In this document: positions 9,544-16,363 of the stretch, in pieces
Numbering within the stretch: the stretch's first letter is position 1
How the letters are laid out: each line of letters begins with the position of its first letter
NCBI GenBank assembly: GCA_965214015.1
Contig: CBDCAS010000019.1
Coordinates: 62,001 to 126,000, forward strand
DNA: 64,000 bases
Reading direction: 5' to 3'
From: CBDCAS01 sp965214015
Lineage (GTDB): Bacteria; Pseudomonadota; Gammaproteobacteria; Coxiellales; Coxiellaceae
Position numbers and translations under genes: made by a program
The notes under the pieces: generated by a model
Told to the model about the DNA's origin: nothing
The model's database searches: none
Seen by the model: the letters and a program-made list of their open reading frames with translations, nothing else

Positions 9544-10811
9544 AAGGACACCATACAACGCTTCTGTTGAATATGATATTCAAACTCACTATAAAAATGC
9601 TTTAAGAAGCCTGCTACAGGCCATGCTGCTGCTTCTCCAAATGCACAAATAGTACGACCTTCAATACTTTTAGCCACCATAGCAAGACGCTCCAAATCTT
9701 CTAAAGTGGCATCACCTGTCTCAATACGTTCCACTAAGCGGTAAATCCAACCGGTTCCTTCACGACAGGGTGTGCATTGGCCACAAGATTCGTGCTTATA
9801 AAACCGTGAAATACGTTGCAAGACGCCTACCATGCAGGTATGTTCATTCATCACAATGACACCGCCTGATGCTATCATCGAGCCTGCTTGCATAAGACTG
9901 TCATAGTCCATGCACGTGTTCATCATAATATCCGCTGGGATAACAGGCATGGAACTGCCACCAGGAATCACCGCTTTTAACCGGGAACCCTTTAACATAC
10001 CCCCTGCCATCGCCAGCAATTCAGAAAAGGGCGTGCCCATAGGCACTTCATAATTACCAGGTCGATTCACATGGCCACTAACACTAAAAATTTTAGTCCC
10101 GCCACTTTTTGGAGGCCCTAAATCAGCAAACCACTGTGCCCCTTTTTCTAAAATAACCGGCACTGAAGCATAGGTTTCGGTATTGTTAATGTTGGTAGGT
10201 CGACCATAGAGACCGTAATTAGCAGGATAAGGCGGTTTAAAACGAGGATAAGCACGCTTGCCCTCTAGCGCATCCATGAGCGCTGTTTCTTCACCACAAA
10301 TATAAGCACCCGCTGAGCGGTGATTAAAAAGCTCAATATCAATTCCTGAATTTAGGACATTTTGACCAATATAACCAGCTTCACGCGCCTCTGTTAAAGC
10401 GTGTTCACAACGTTGAAAAGGTAACCAAAATTCGCCTCGTAAAAAATTATAGCCAACACTGGCACCAATCACATAACAAGCAATCACCATGCCTTCAAAT
10501 ACTTGATGTGGGTTATAACGCAAAATATCACGATCTTTAAAGGTACCAGGCTCACTTTCATCAGAATTACAAATAATATATCTTTGACCTGGAATATCCC
10601 GAGATACCAAGCTCCACTTCAAACCTGTTGGAAAGCCTGCTCCCCCTCGGCCTCGTAATGATGAGGCTTTAAGAGTATTAATGATTGTCTCTGGCGGTGT
10701 TTTTTCTTTTAAAATTTTTTTTAATACCTGATAACCACCTACACTTTCATAAGCCGCTAAAGTCCAAGGCTGCTCTAATTTTAAAGTACGATAACAGACT
10801 TCATTGATCAT
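9540..10811 (-). CDS. nuoF: NADH-quinone oxidoreductase subunit F (NADH/FMN)
   Basis: Flavoprotein subunit that binds NADH and FMN and carries the N3 4Fe-4S cluster. The glycine-rich nucleotide loop GRGGAGFPTGLKW is near residue 55, a second block GAYICGEETALMDALEG follows, and the cluster motif ESCGQCTPCREG lies near residues 341-352. The ATG at 10811 has AGAGG ten bases upstream; an in-frame TTG at 10820 is too close to that site, so the ATG is preferred (423 residues). The stop overlaps the nuoG start. Confidence 0.96.
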   Translation of the reverse strand: MINEVCYRTLKLEQPWTLAAYESVGGYQVLKKILKEKTPPETIINTLKASSLRGRGGAGFPTGLKWSLVSRDIPGQRYIICNSDESEPGTFKDRDILRYNPHQVFEGMVIACYVIGASVGYNFLRGEFWLPFQRCEHALTEAREAGYIGQNVLNSGIDIELFNHRSAGAYICGEETALMDALEGKRAYPRFKPPYPANYGLYGRPTNINNTETYASVPVILEKGAQWFADLGPPKSGGTKIFSVSGHVNRPGNYEVPMGTPFSELLAMAGGMLKGSRLKAVIPGGSSMPVIPADIMMNTCMDYDSLMQAGSMIASGGVIVMNEHTCMVGVLQRISRFYKHESCGQCTPCREGTGWIYRLVERIETGDATLEDLERLAMVAKSIEGRTICAFGEAAAWPVAGFLKHFYSEFEYHIQQKRCMVSL

Positions 10812-10813
10812 AC

Positions 10814-11314
10814 TTAACAAACCTCTCGCTCTAATCGGTCAATAATTGCCAACATCTTCTCAGGTGTTAAACATTCGTAATATTCACGGTCATTAATCTG
10901 ACACATAGGCGCACCACCACAAGCGGCCATACATTCCACCTCACGCAAACTAAATTGACGATCCGCTGTTGTTTCTCCCAAACCAATACCTAAACGTTTC
11001 TTCAAACAGGCCACAATCTCATCAGAACCTCTTAACATGCATGATACATTGGTACAAACACTAATTTTATGCTTGCCTATAGGCTTTAGCTCATATAAAT
11101 CATAAAACGTCGCCACTTCATAGACCGCAATGTGGGGTAGTTGTAAATAATCAGCAACTGCCTCCATAGCAGATTCACTAAGCCATCCTCCATTTTGCTC
11201 TTGTATATAGAGTAGAGCTGCGATCACAGCGGAACGCTTTTGATCAGGTGGATATTTGGTCAACCAATGGTCAATTTTTTTTCGATTCTCATCACTAATG
11301 ACAAAGGTACTCAA
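10814..11314 (-). CDS. nuoE: NADH-quinone oxidoreductase subunit E (2Fe-2S)
   Basis: Thioredoxin-like subunit carrying the N1a 2Fe-2S cluster, 166 residues. Ligand cysteines are seen at C87 and C92 (CTNVSC) and C128 and C132 (CMAAC), the family spacing. Translation appears to start at a TTG that overlaps the nuoD stop by 4 nt; GGGGAAG lies about seven bases upstream and no ATG is available nearby. This is an unusual start codon, but coupling to nuoD explains it. Confidence 0.95.
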   Translation of the reverse strand: MSTFVISDENRKKIDHWLTKYPPDQKRSAVIAALLYIQEQNGGWLSESAMEAVADYLQLPHIAVYEVATFYDLYELKPIGKHKISVCTNVSCMLRGSDEIVACLKKRLGIGLGETTADRQFSLREVECMAACGGAPMCQINDREYYECLTPEKMLAIIDRLEREVC

Positions 11315-12564
11315 CGATCTACTTCCCCAAATACTACATCAATCGTTGAAATAACAGCGACTAAGTCGGCAATCATATGACCACGACACATTTCATTAAT
11401 TGCTGACAAATGTGCATAGCTTGCAGCACGCACTTTAAGACGATACGGTTTGTTTGCCCCATCGGACACTAAGTAGACACCAAACTCTCCTTTGGGATGT
11501 TCAATAGCCGAATAGACCTCACCTTCTGGCACACAGTATCCTTCAGTAAACAGTTTAAAATGATGAATTAATGACTCCATATCTTTTTTCATGGCTTCAC
11601 GCGGCGGGGGTGCTACTTTATGATCGTCAATCATAACAGGACCAGGATGCTGATAAAGCCACTTAACACATTGTCGAATGATATGATTAGACTGCCGCAT
11701 TTCTTCAACACGAACCAAATAGCGATCGTAAGTATCACCCTGACTACCCACTGGAACTTTAAAATCTAGTTGATCATAAACACTGTAGGGTTGTTTTTTA
11801 CGAAGATCCCACTCAATCCCTGAACCCCGTAACATGGGCCCTGTAAAACCAAGTTGTAGGGCACGTTCTGGAGACACGACCGCAATACCTACCGTGCGTT
11901 GTTTCCAAATACGGTTATCTGTCAGTAAGGTTTCATACTCATCGATCAACTTGGGAAAGCGTTCAGTAAAATCCCAGATAAAATCTAGTAATGAACCTTC
12001 ACGATTAGCATTCATTTTTTTAACACGACGTTTACTATGCCACCTTGAAGGTTTATATTTTGGCATCTCATTGGGCAAGTCACGATATACACCCCCTGGG
12101 CGATAATAGGTGGCATGCATACGACTGCCAGAAACAGCCTCATAACAATCTATTAAATCTTCTCGCTCACGAAAACAATATAAAAATACGGTCATAGCCC
12201 CGATATCAAGACCATGCGAACCTAACCACATCAAATGATTCATAATCCGTGTAATTTCATCAAACATTGTGCGAATATATTGAGCTCGAATAGGTACCTT
12301 AAGCTTTAAAAGCTTTTCGATAGCCAATACATAGGCATGCTCATTGCACATCATAGAGACATAATCGAGGCGATCCATATAACCAATCGTTTGATTATAA
12401 GGCTTTGATTCTGCTAACTTCTCAGTGGCACGATGCAACAAACCAATATGTGGATCAACATTTTGAATCACTTCACCATCCACATCAACAATAAGACGCA
12501 ACACACCATGAGCAGCAGGATGTTGCGGCCCAAAATTAAAAGTAAAGTTGCGTATCTCACTCAT
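11311..12564 (-). CDS. nuoD: NADH-quinone oxidoreductase subunit D
   Basis: The 49-kDa-type subunit, 417 residues, that forms the quinone-binding site with NuoB. It is related to the large subunit of NiFe hydrogenases but lacks the metal-binding cysteines. The N-terminal NFGPQHPAAHGVLRL block contains the quinone-site histidines, and the block GLLHRATEKLAE and the C-terminal FGEVDR are canonical. It is a separate gene from nuoC, unlike the fused nuoCD of E. coli. It overlaps nuoC by 8 nt and nuoE by 4 nt. Confidence 0.97.
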   Translation of the reverse strand: MSEIRNFTFNFGPQHPAAHGVLRLIVDVDGEVIQNVDPHIGLLHRATEKLAESKPYNQTIGYMDRLDYVSMMCNEHAYVLAIEKLLKLKVPIRAQYIRTMFDEITRIMNHLMWLGSHGLDIGAMTVFLYCFREREDLIDCYEAVSGSRMHATYYRPGGVYRDLPNEMPKYKPSRWHSKRRVKKMNANREGSLLDFIWDFTERFPKLIDEYETLLTDNRIWKQRTVGIAVVSPERALQLGFTGPMLRGSGIEWDLRKKQPYSVYDQLDFKVPVGSQGDTYDRYLVRVEEMRQSNHIIRQCVKWLYQHPGPVMIDDHKVAPPPREAMKKDMESLIHHFKLFTEGYCVPEGEVYSAIEHPKGEFGVYLVSDGANKPYRLKVRAASYAHLSAINEMCRGHMIADLVAVISTIDVVFGEVDR

Positions 12565-13249
12565 AGTCTTTTTCTTTTACTAGGGTATTATGCAAGTAAC
12601 GATGATCCTGACGAATGACTTTGGGTACTAAAGTGCGTGGCATAATATCAACTGGCTCATAAAGGCACCTTTCTTGGGCGGCATCATAACGCATAGCCAC
12701 CTCCCCTATCAAAGGAAAGTCTTTACGAAAAGGATGACCTTTAAAACCATAATCAGTCAGCAAACGCCTTAAATCAGGATGATCTTTAAAATAGATACCA
12801 AAAAGATCAAATGCTTCACGCTCATACCAGTTAGCAGAGGCCCAAATATTGCTGACAGAGGGCAGTATTAATTCACCTGATAAATGCACTTTCAAACGAA
12901 CACGGTGATTTTGGGAAACTGATAACAAATGATAAACAACACCAAAGCGGGGCTTATCCCATGCAATAACACGCTGACGGTTGTTAGGACAGACACCGCG
13001 ACTAAAACCACTTTCAGTCGTTTCTTCTGTACGCCACTCCATATATCCATAATCGCTATAATCAATACCACAAATATCAACAAGCTGCTCAAAATGGAAT
13101 GGGCTTGTCTCACAAAGCTGATGACATACTGTTAATAAATTATCAGAGGACACCTCAAGGGTCACTATATCTTTTAAAAATATGCTTTCGATAAGGTGGC
13201 CCACAGGCGATACCTTCACTGCTTTAGCTAAGGTTTGTAAATCAGCCAC
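12557..13249 (-). CDS. nuoC: NADH-quinone oxidoreductase subunit C
   Basis: The 30-kDa-type structural subunit of the peripheral arm, 230 residues. The family signature WYEREAFDLFGIYFKDHPDL is present, followed by RRLLTDYGFKGHPFRKDFPL. Translation seems to start at a GTG at 13249 with AAGG about 11 bases upstream. It is 13 nt downstream of nuoB and overlaps nuoD. No defect is seen. Confidence 0.96.
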   Translation of the reverse strand: MADLQTLAKAVKVSPVGHLIESIFLKDIVTLEVSSDNLLTVCHQLCETSPFHFEQLVDICGIDYSDYGYMEWRTEETTESGFSRGVCPNNRQRVIAWDKPRFGVVYHLLSVSQNHRVRLKVHLSGELILPSVSNIWASANWYEREAFDLFGIYFKDHPDLRRLLTDYGFKGHPFRKDFPLIGEVAMRYDAAQERCLYEPVDIMPRTLVPKVIRQDHRYLHNTLVKEKDYE

Positions 13250-13262
13250 TCTCTATTACACC

Positions 13263-13751
13263 TTATCGTTCAATAACGTTACTACGCTTCAATTTATTTT
13301 GTAATTGAATCACACCATAAGCGAGTGCTTCGGCTGTAGGCGGACAACCAGGAACATAAATATCTACTGGAATAATGCGGTCACATCCTCGTACAACGGA
13401 GTAGGCATAATGATAATATCCTCCTCCATTCGCACATGAACCCATGGAGATTACCCAACGAGGTTCTGCCATTTGATCATAAACTTTACGCAACGCAGGT
13501 GCCATTTTATTACACAACGTACCTGCCACAATCATTAAATCAGACTGGCGAGGACTTGGACGAAATAGACCGCTACCAAAACGGTCAAGATCATAACGCG
13601 AGGCAGCGCATTGCATCATCTCAACAGCACAACACGCCAAGCCAAAACTCATTGGCCAGAGCGATCGCCCCCGAGCCCATTTCACTATACGATCCACAGA
13701 AGTGAGCAAATAGCCTTGCCCTTGCCCTAGAAGTAAGTTGTCTATTCCCAT
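13263..13751 (-). CDS. nuoB: NADH-quinone oxidoreductase subunit B (4Fe-4S N2)
   Basis: Subunit holding the terminal N2 4Fe-4S cluster that reduces quinone. The adjacent cysteine pair is visible in FGLACCAVEMMQCA. Further ligands are in MGSCANGGGYYHYA and DIYVPGCPPTAEAL. The ATG at 13751 (protein beginning MGIDNLLL, 162 residues) is chosen over an in-frame ATG 21 nt upstream because it fits family starts. It overlaps the end of nuoA by about 10 nt and has AAGG ten bases upstream. Confidence 0.96.
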   Translation of the reverse strand: MGIDNLLLGQGQGYLLTSVDRIVKWARGRSLWPMSFGLACCAVEMMQCAASRYDLDRFGSGLFRPSPRQSDLMIVAGTLCNKMAPALRKVYDQMAEPRWVISMGSCANGGGYYHYAYSVVRGCDRIIPVDIYVPGCPPTAEALAYGVIQLQNKLKRSNVIER

Positions 13752-14098
13752 TCCAAGGCACCTTTTTTCCATTCATAAATGAAGCCCACAACTAAGATAC
13801 CCAGAAACATCATCATAGCACCAAAACCAACCCAGCCTATTTGACGCAGCACCAGAGCCCAAGGAAACAAAAAGGCTGTTTCAAGATCAAAAACAATAAA
13901 AAGAATAGCAACTAGATAAAAACGCACATCAAAGGGCATACGTGCATCACTAAAAGCATCAAATCCACACTCATAGGGCGATAACTTTGCTTTATCTGGC
14001 TTTCTTGGCCCCATAATTACACCCATCGATAAGGCAACGAAGCCAATCACTAAGGCAACACCAATAAAAACAAGAACAGCGAAATAATGAGCTAACAT
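13742..14098 (-). CDS. nuoA: NADH-quinone oxidoreductase subunit A
   Basis: Three-helix membrane subunit, 118 residues, and first gene of the nuo operon. The block KLSPYECGFDAFSDARMPFD contains the loop that lines the quinone channel, and DLETAFLFPWALVLRQIG is the second signature. An AGAGGG ribosome-binding site lies just before the ATG. A promoter for the operon should lie in the gap up to the tRNA-Leu gene; T/A-rich hexamers are present there but none is decisive. Confidence 0.96.
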   Translation of the reverse strand: MLAHYFAVLVFIGVALVIGFVALSMGVIMGPRKPDKAKLSPYECGFDAFSDARMPFDVRFYLVAILFIVFDLETAFLFPWALVLRQIGWVGFGAMMMFLGILVVGFIYEWKKGALEWE

Positions 14099-14557
14099 AT
14101 TCCCTCTTAATCGGGATCAACACAATAAATAGCTTACCTATAAAAACATAAACTATATGGAGCCAAAGTTACAGTAAAGTAGATTTTTTTGCAAAAGAAT
14201 GGAGCTTTAAAGCGCAAAAATTATTAGGTTTTGTTTACATGTGCTTAGCTCGAGCGAAAAATATAGAGACTAAGATCCAATGAACGAACTGTTGGAGCAC
14301 AACAGCATCACTATTGAACAAAACATCTTGTTAATTTGAGCCAAGCTAACACGTTTTATAGCTAGAAAAGTCAATGGAAACAGACCCTAGCTTTATCAGG
14401 AAATAATCTCTGTTGTTTGCGGCCGAGTTGTTGAAATCACAAAAAATATTACCTGCCCCTAAACTCTTTTATCCTCTCATCGCATTGCTTTACTTAAATG
14501 AGATACAGAGGTTTGAAGTGATTTAAAACACAGGACTCTGTTCTAAACCTACAAAAT
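14099..14557. other. Intergenic region upstream of nuoA
   Basis: 459 bases with no supported gene. It should contain the nuo operon promoter (minus strand, proximal to 14100-14200) and it holds one copy of a dispersed repeat at 14222-14314. Between the repeat and the tRNA-Leu gene (14315-14557) I see no further recognisable element. Confidence 0.6.
14222..14314 (+). repeat. Dispersed 93-bp repeat, copy 1
   Basis: This stretch matches 62268-62358 at about 86 percent identity with one two-base gap. The longest exact block contains CCAATGAACGAACTGTTG. Both copies lie in intergenic DNA in the same orientation and both keep a six-base-pair hairpin, CTGTTG...CAACAG, while the five loop bases differ. 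Most differences are transitions. No terminal inverted repeats or reading frame shared by both copies were found. It may be a miniature mobile element, a remnant of one, or a structured RNA; which is open. Confidence 0.75.
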
Positions 14558-14642
14558 TGGTGCCGAAGGTCGGACTCGAACCGACACAGCTCACGCTACA
14601 GCCCCCTCAAGACTGCGTGTCTACCAGTTCCACCACTTCGGC
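14558..14642 (-). tRNA. tRNA-Leu (anticodon GAG)
   Basis: Read on the minus strand the gene begins GCCGAAGTGGTGGAACTGG and ends with CCA encoded. The acceptor stem GCCGAAG pairs with CTTCGGC, the T-arm contains GGTTCGAGTCC, and a class II variable arm is present as expected for leucine. The anticodon loop is TTGAGGG on the stem CAGTC/GGCTG, giving GAG. It sits between secG and nuoA, an arrangement also known in Legionella. Confidence 0.95.
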
Positions 14643-14658
14643 ATGAATTAATCTCGTT

Positions 14659-14949
14659 TTATTTAGGAATCAGTGGCTGCTGAACATGAGCACTTGTTAA
14701 TCCATCATGTTTTTTTTCATAAGATGATGATAAATAACTTAAACCCATACTCGTTGCAAAAAAGATAATCGCTAAGAAGCTGGTTAATTTCATTAAAAAT
14801 GACATATGGCCTTGGCTACCAAAAACGGTATTAGCCGAACCACTGCCAAAAGAAGCTCCTACATCAGCCCCTTTGCCCTGCTGCACTAAAACTAAAGCGA
14901 CAATCGCTATGGCAACCAAAATATGAATCACTAAAATCAATTGCTGCAT
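14659..14949 (-). CDS. secG: Preprotein translocase subunit SecG
   Basis: Small two-helix accessory subunit of the SecYEG translocon in the inner membrane, 96 residues. The signature VLVQQGKGADVGASFGSGSA links helix one to NTVFGSQGHMSFLMKLTSFLA, which is diagnostic. The charged C-terminal tail is short. Its start overlaps the tpiA end by 13 nt, so tpiA-secG form one transcription unit, with tRNA-Leu directly downstream. Confidence 0.95.
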   Translation of the reverse strand: MQQLILVIHILVAIAIVALVLVQQGKGADVGASFGSGSANTVFGSQGHMSFLMKLTSFLAIIFFATSMGLSYLSSSYEKKHDGLTSAHVQQPLIPK

Positions 14950-15689
14950 AATCCAATCTCTATAAATTTACTGGCCTCTAAAGAAGCACCACCTACCAAA
15001 ACACCATCAACATCGCACATTTTAAAAAAGTGAGTCGCATTGCTAGGAGTCACACTCCCACCATAAAGAATGCGCACCTGCTCTCCTACTACTTGACTAA
15101 TAGCTAGACAATGTTTACGAATAAGCTGATGTACCTCTTGCACTTGCTCTGGAGTAGGCTGATTACCCGTACCTATGGCCCAAACAGGCTCATAAGCAAT
15201 CACAAATTCAGACAACTTAACGCAATTATCTGCTAAAGACAATACGGCATCTAGCTGGGCAGAGACAACAGATAAGCTCTCACCTGCTCTATATTGCTCT
15301 AGAGATTCGCCAACACACAAAATAGGACAAAGCTCTGCTTCTAATGCGGCAACAAATTTTTCAGCCACTTGGGAATCTGTCTCACCATACCGCTTCCTTC
15401 GCTCAGAATGACCCACTATCACATAGCGACAACCAAAATCGATCAGCATAGAAGCTGAAATTTCACCGGTAAATGGCCCTATAGGTTCTTGACTTACATT
15501 TTGTGCTCCCCAAGCAACAGAGCTACCTGCTAGTATTTCAGCAGCCTTGTTTAAAAAGACATAGGGCGGAAATACTACTAGCTCAGCAGCGACATTAACA
15601 GCCTCTGCTTTAATTGCTTTAAGAAGAATATCCACACTGTTACAAGATCCGTGCATCTTCCAGTTGCCAGCAACTAGCATTCGAGTCAT
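14937..15689 (-). CDS. tpiA: Triosephosphate isomerase
   Basis: Glycolytic TIM-barrel enzyme interconverting dihydroxyacetone phosphate and glyceraldehyde 3-phosphate, about 250 residues. The active-site blocks are all present: AGNWKMHG with the substrate lysine, VIVGHSERR with the electrophilic histidine, AYEPVWAIGTG with the catalytic glutamate, and LYGGSVTPSN with VLVGGASL for phosphate binding. The ATG at 15689 is chosen because GGAG lies seven bases upstream; an in-frame codon at 15704 is unlikely. It lies just beyond the terminator of the upstream sRNA gene. Confidence 0.96.
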   Translation of the reverse strand: MTRMLVAGNWKMHGSCNSVDILLKAIKAEAVNVAAELVVFPPYVFLNKAAEILAGSSVAWGAQNVSQEPIGPFTGEISASMLIDFGCRYVIVGHSERRKRYGETDSQVAEKFVAALEAELCPILCVGESLEQYRAGESLSVVSAQLDAVLSLADNCVKLSEFVIAYEPVWAIGTGNQPTPEQVQEVHQLIRKHCLAISQVVGEQVRILYGGSVTPSNATHFFKMCDVDGVLVGGASLEASKFIEIGLCSN

Positions 15690-15749
15690 CACTGAACTCC
15701 ACATAGAATGGGGTGGGTATTTTAGCTAAATGATCATTTGAAATCAAAA

Positions 15750-15769
15750 AGGCCGCTATTTAGCGGCCT
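15750..15769 (-). terminator. Rho-independent terminator of the CsrB/RsmZ-like RNA
   Basis: Perfect nine-base-pair hairpin AGGCCGCTA / TAGCGGCCT with a two-base loop. On the minus strand it is followed at once by five T residues. It closes transcription coming from higher coordinates, before tpiA. Confidence 0.9.
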
Positions 15770-16015
15770 CACATTCTGTTCTGGAGCATCCTTGCTCCTT
15801 AATTTAGCATCCTTGCTAACAGACCCCGGAATACTTATACTTAGAAACCCTAACACCATAGGTTCTAAAGTAATCTGTTTGAAAATAAAACGTGGCTTCC
15901 TGCCTGAGTCTTTATATGACTATCAACTTCCTAGTTGATCTTTTTATTATCAAACAATTGTTTTCCTAAGGGTCTCTAAAATTATCAGTAAGCATAAACT
16001 TGAACAATACATTTA
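15750..16015 (-). ncRNA. CsrB/RsmZ-family CsrA-sequestering small RNA
   Basis: A non-coding transcript of about 265 nt predicted from structure. On the minus strand it holds six GGA triplets. Four are displayed in small hairpin loops: ATCAACT-AGGA-AGTTGAT (15922-15939), GGC-AGGAA-GCC (15894-15904), TTAGC-AAGGAT-GCTAA (15804-15819) and GGAGC-AAGGAT-GCTCC (15783-15798). It ends in a strong terminator. GGA in hairpin loops is the CsrA/RsmA binding signature, so the inferred role is to titrate CsrA and relieve translational repression. The 5' end is uncertain: a TATACG hexamer at 16022-16027 could be the -10 box, giving a start near 16015. It lies between ppiD and tpiA. No open reading frame competes. 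Confidence 0.82.
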
Positions 16016-16118
16016 GGAAACCGTATAAATATCATGCACAATCAGCAATCCCTCTTTTTTTATAAAATTAAATAGAAACAGATAGTTACAAAAAAAATCA
16101 AATAAGCAGTTAAAACGA

Positions 16119-16134
16119 TACAGATTTTTCTGTA
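16119..16134. promoter_or_regulatory. Palindrome upstream of the sRNA, candidate LetA/GacA-type site
   Basis: Inverted repeat TACAGA-N4-TCTGTA centred about 110 nt upstream of the inferred sRNA start. It shares the AGAAA...TCT core with the LetA site described for Legionella rsmY/rsmZ (TNAGAAATTTCTNA), though the centre differs. GacA-family sites usually lie 100 to 190 nt upstream of csrB/rsm genes, so the position fits. This is inference from position and symmetry. Confidence 0.45.
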
Positions 16135-16279
16135 TATAAAAATATCAAATATATTACATTCGCACAGAGAAATTTTGCACAAAAAGCACAATTAAAAGAA
16201 ATAGCTTTTTACTAAAATAAAAAGCTACAGAAGCTAGGACTAAAAATACTATCATATTTCAAAAAGAAAAAAAGCCAGA

Positions 16280-16305
16280 TAACAAAATTTTATAAAATTT
16301 TGTTA
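16280..16305 (-). terminator. Perfect 26-bp A/T palindrome after ppiD, probable terminator
   Basis: Two exact 13-base arms (TAACAAAATTTTA and its complement) with no spacer, about 59 nt past the ppiD stop. On the minus strand seven T residues follow 7 nt after the second arm. A second perfect 10-bp inverted repeat with a 6-nt loop lies at 16202-16227. Either could end the ppiD transcript; the stems contain almost no G:C pairs, so termination would be weak. Confidence 0.5.
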
Positions 16306-16363
16306 AAAAAGATCAATTAAAAAACACATTAAGTGCCAGATTGATTTAAAAATAATCACAAGC

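Noticed and set aside
15738..15938. Plus-strand open frame of 66 codons
   Set aside because: It lies antisense across the hairpins and terminator of the CsrB/RsmZ-like RNA; no ribosome-binding site and no recognisable protein.
16161..16180. AAATTTCT-containing stretch as the LetA site of the sRNA
   Set aside because: Only the right half matches and it is not symmetric; the palindrome at 16119-16134 is a better candidate.
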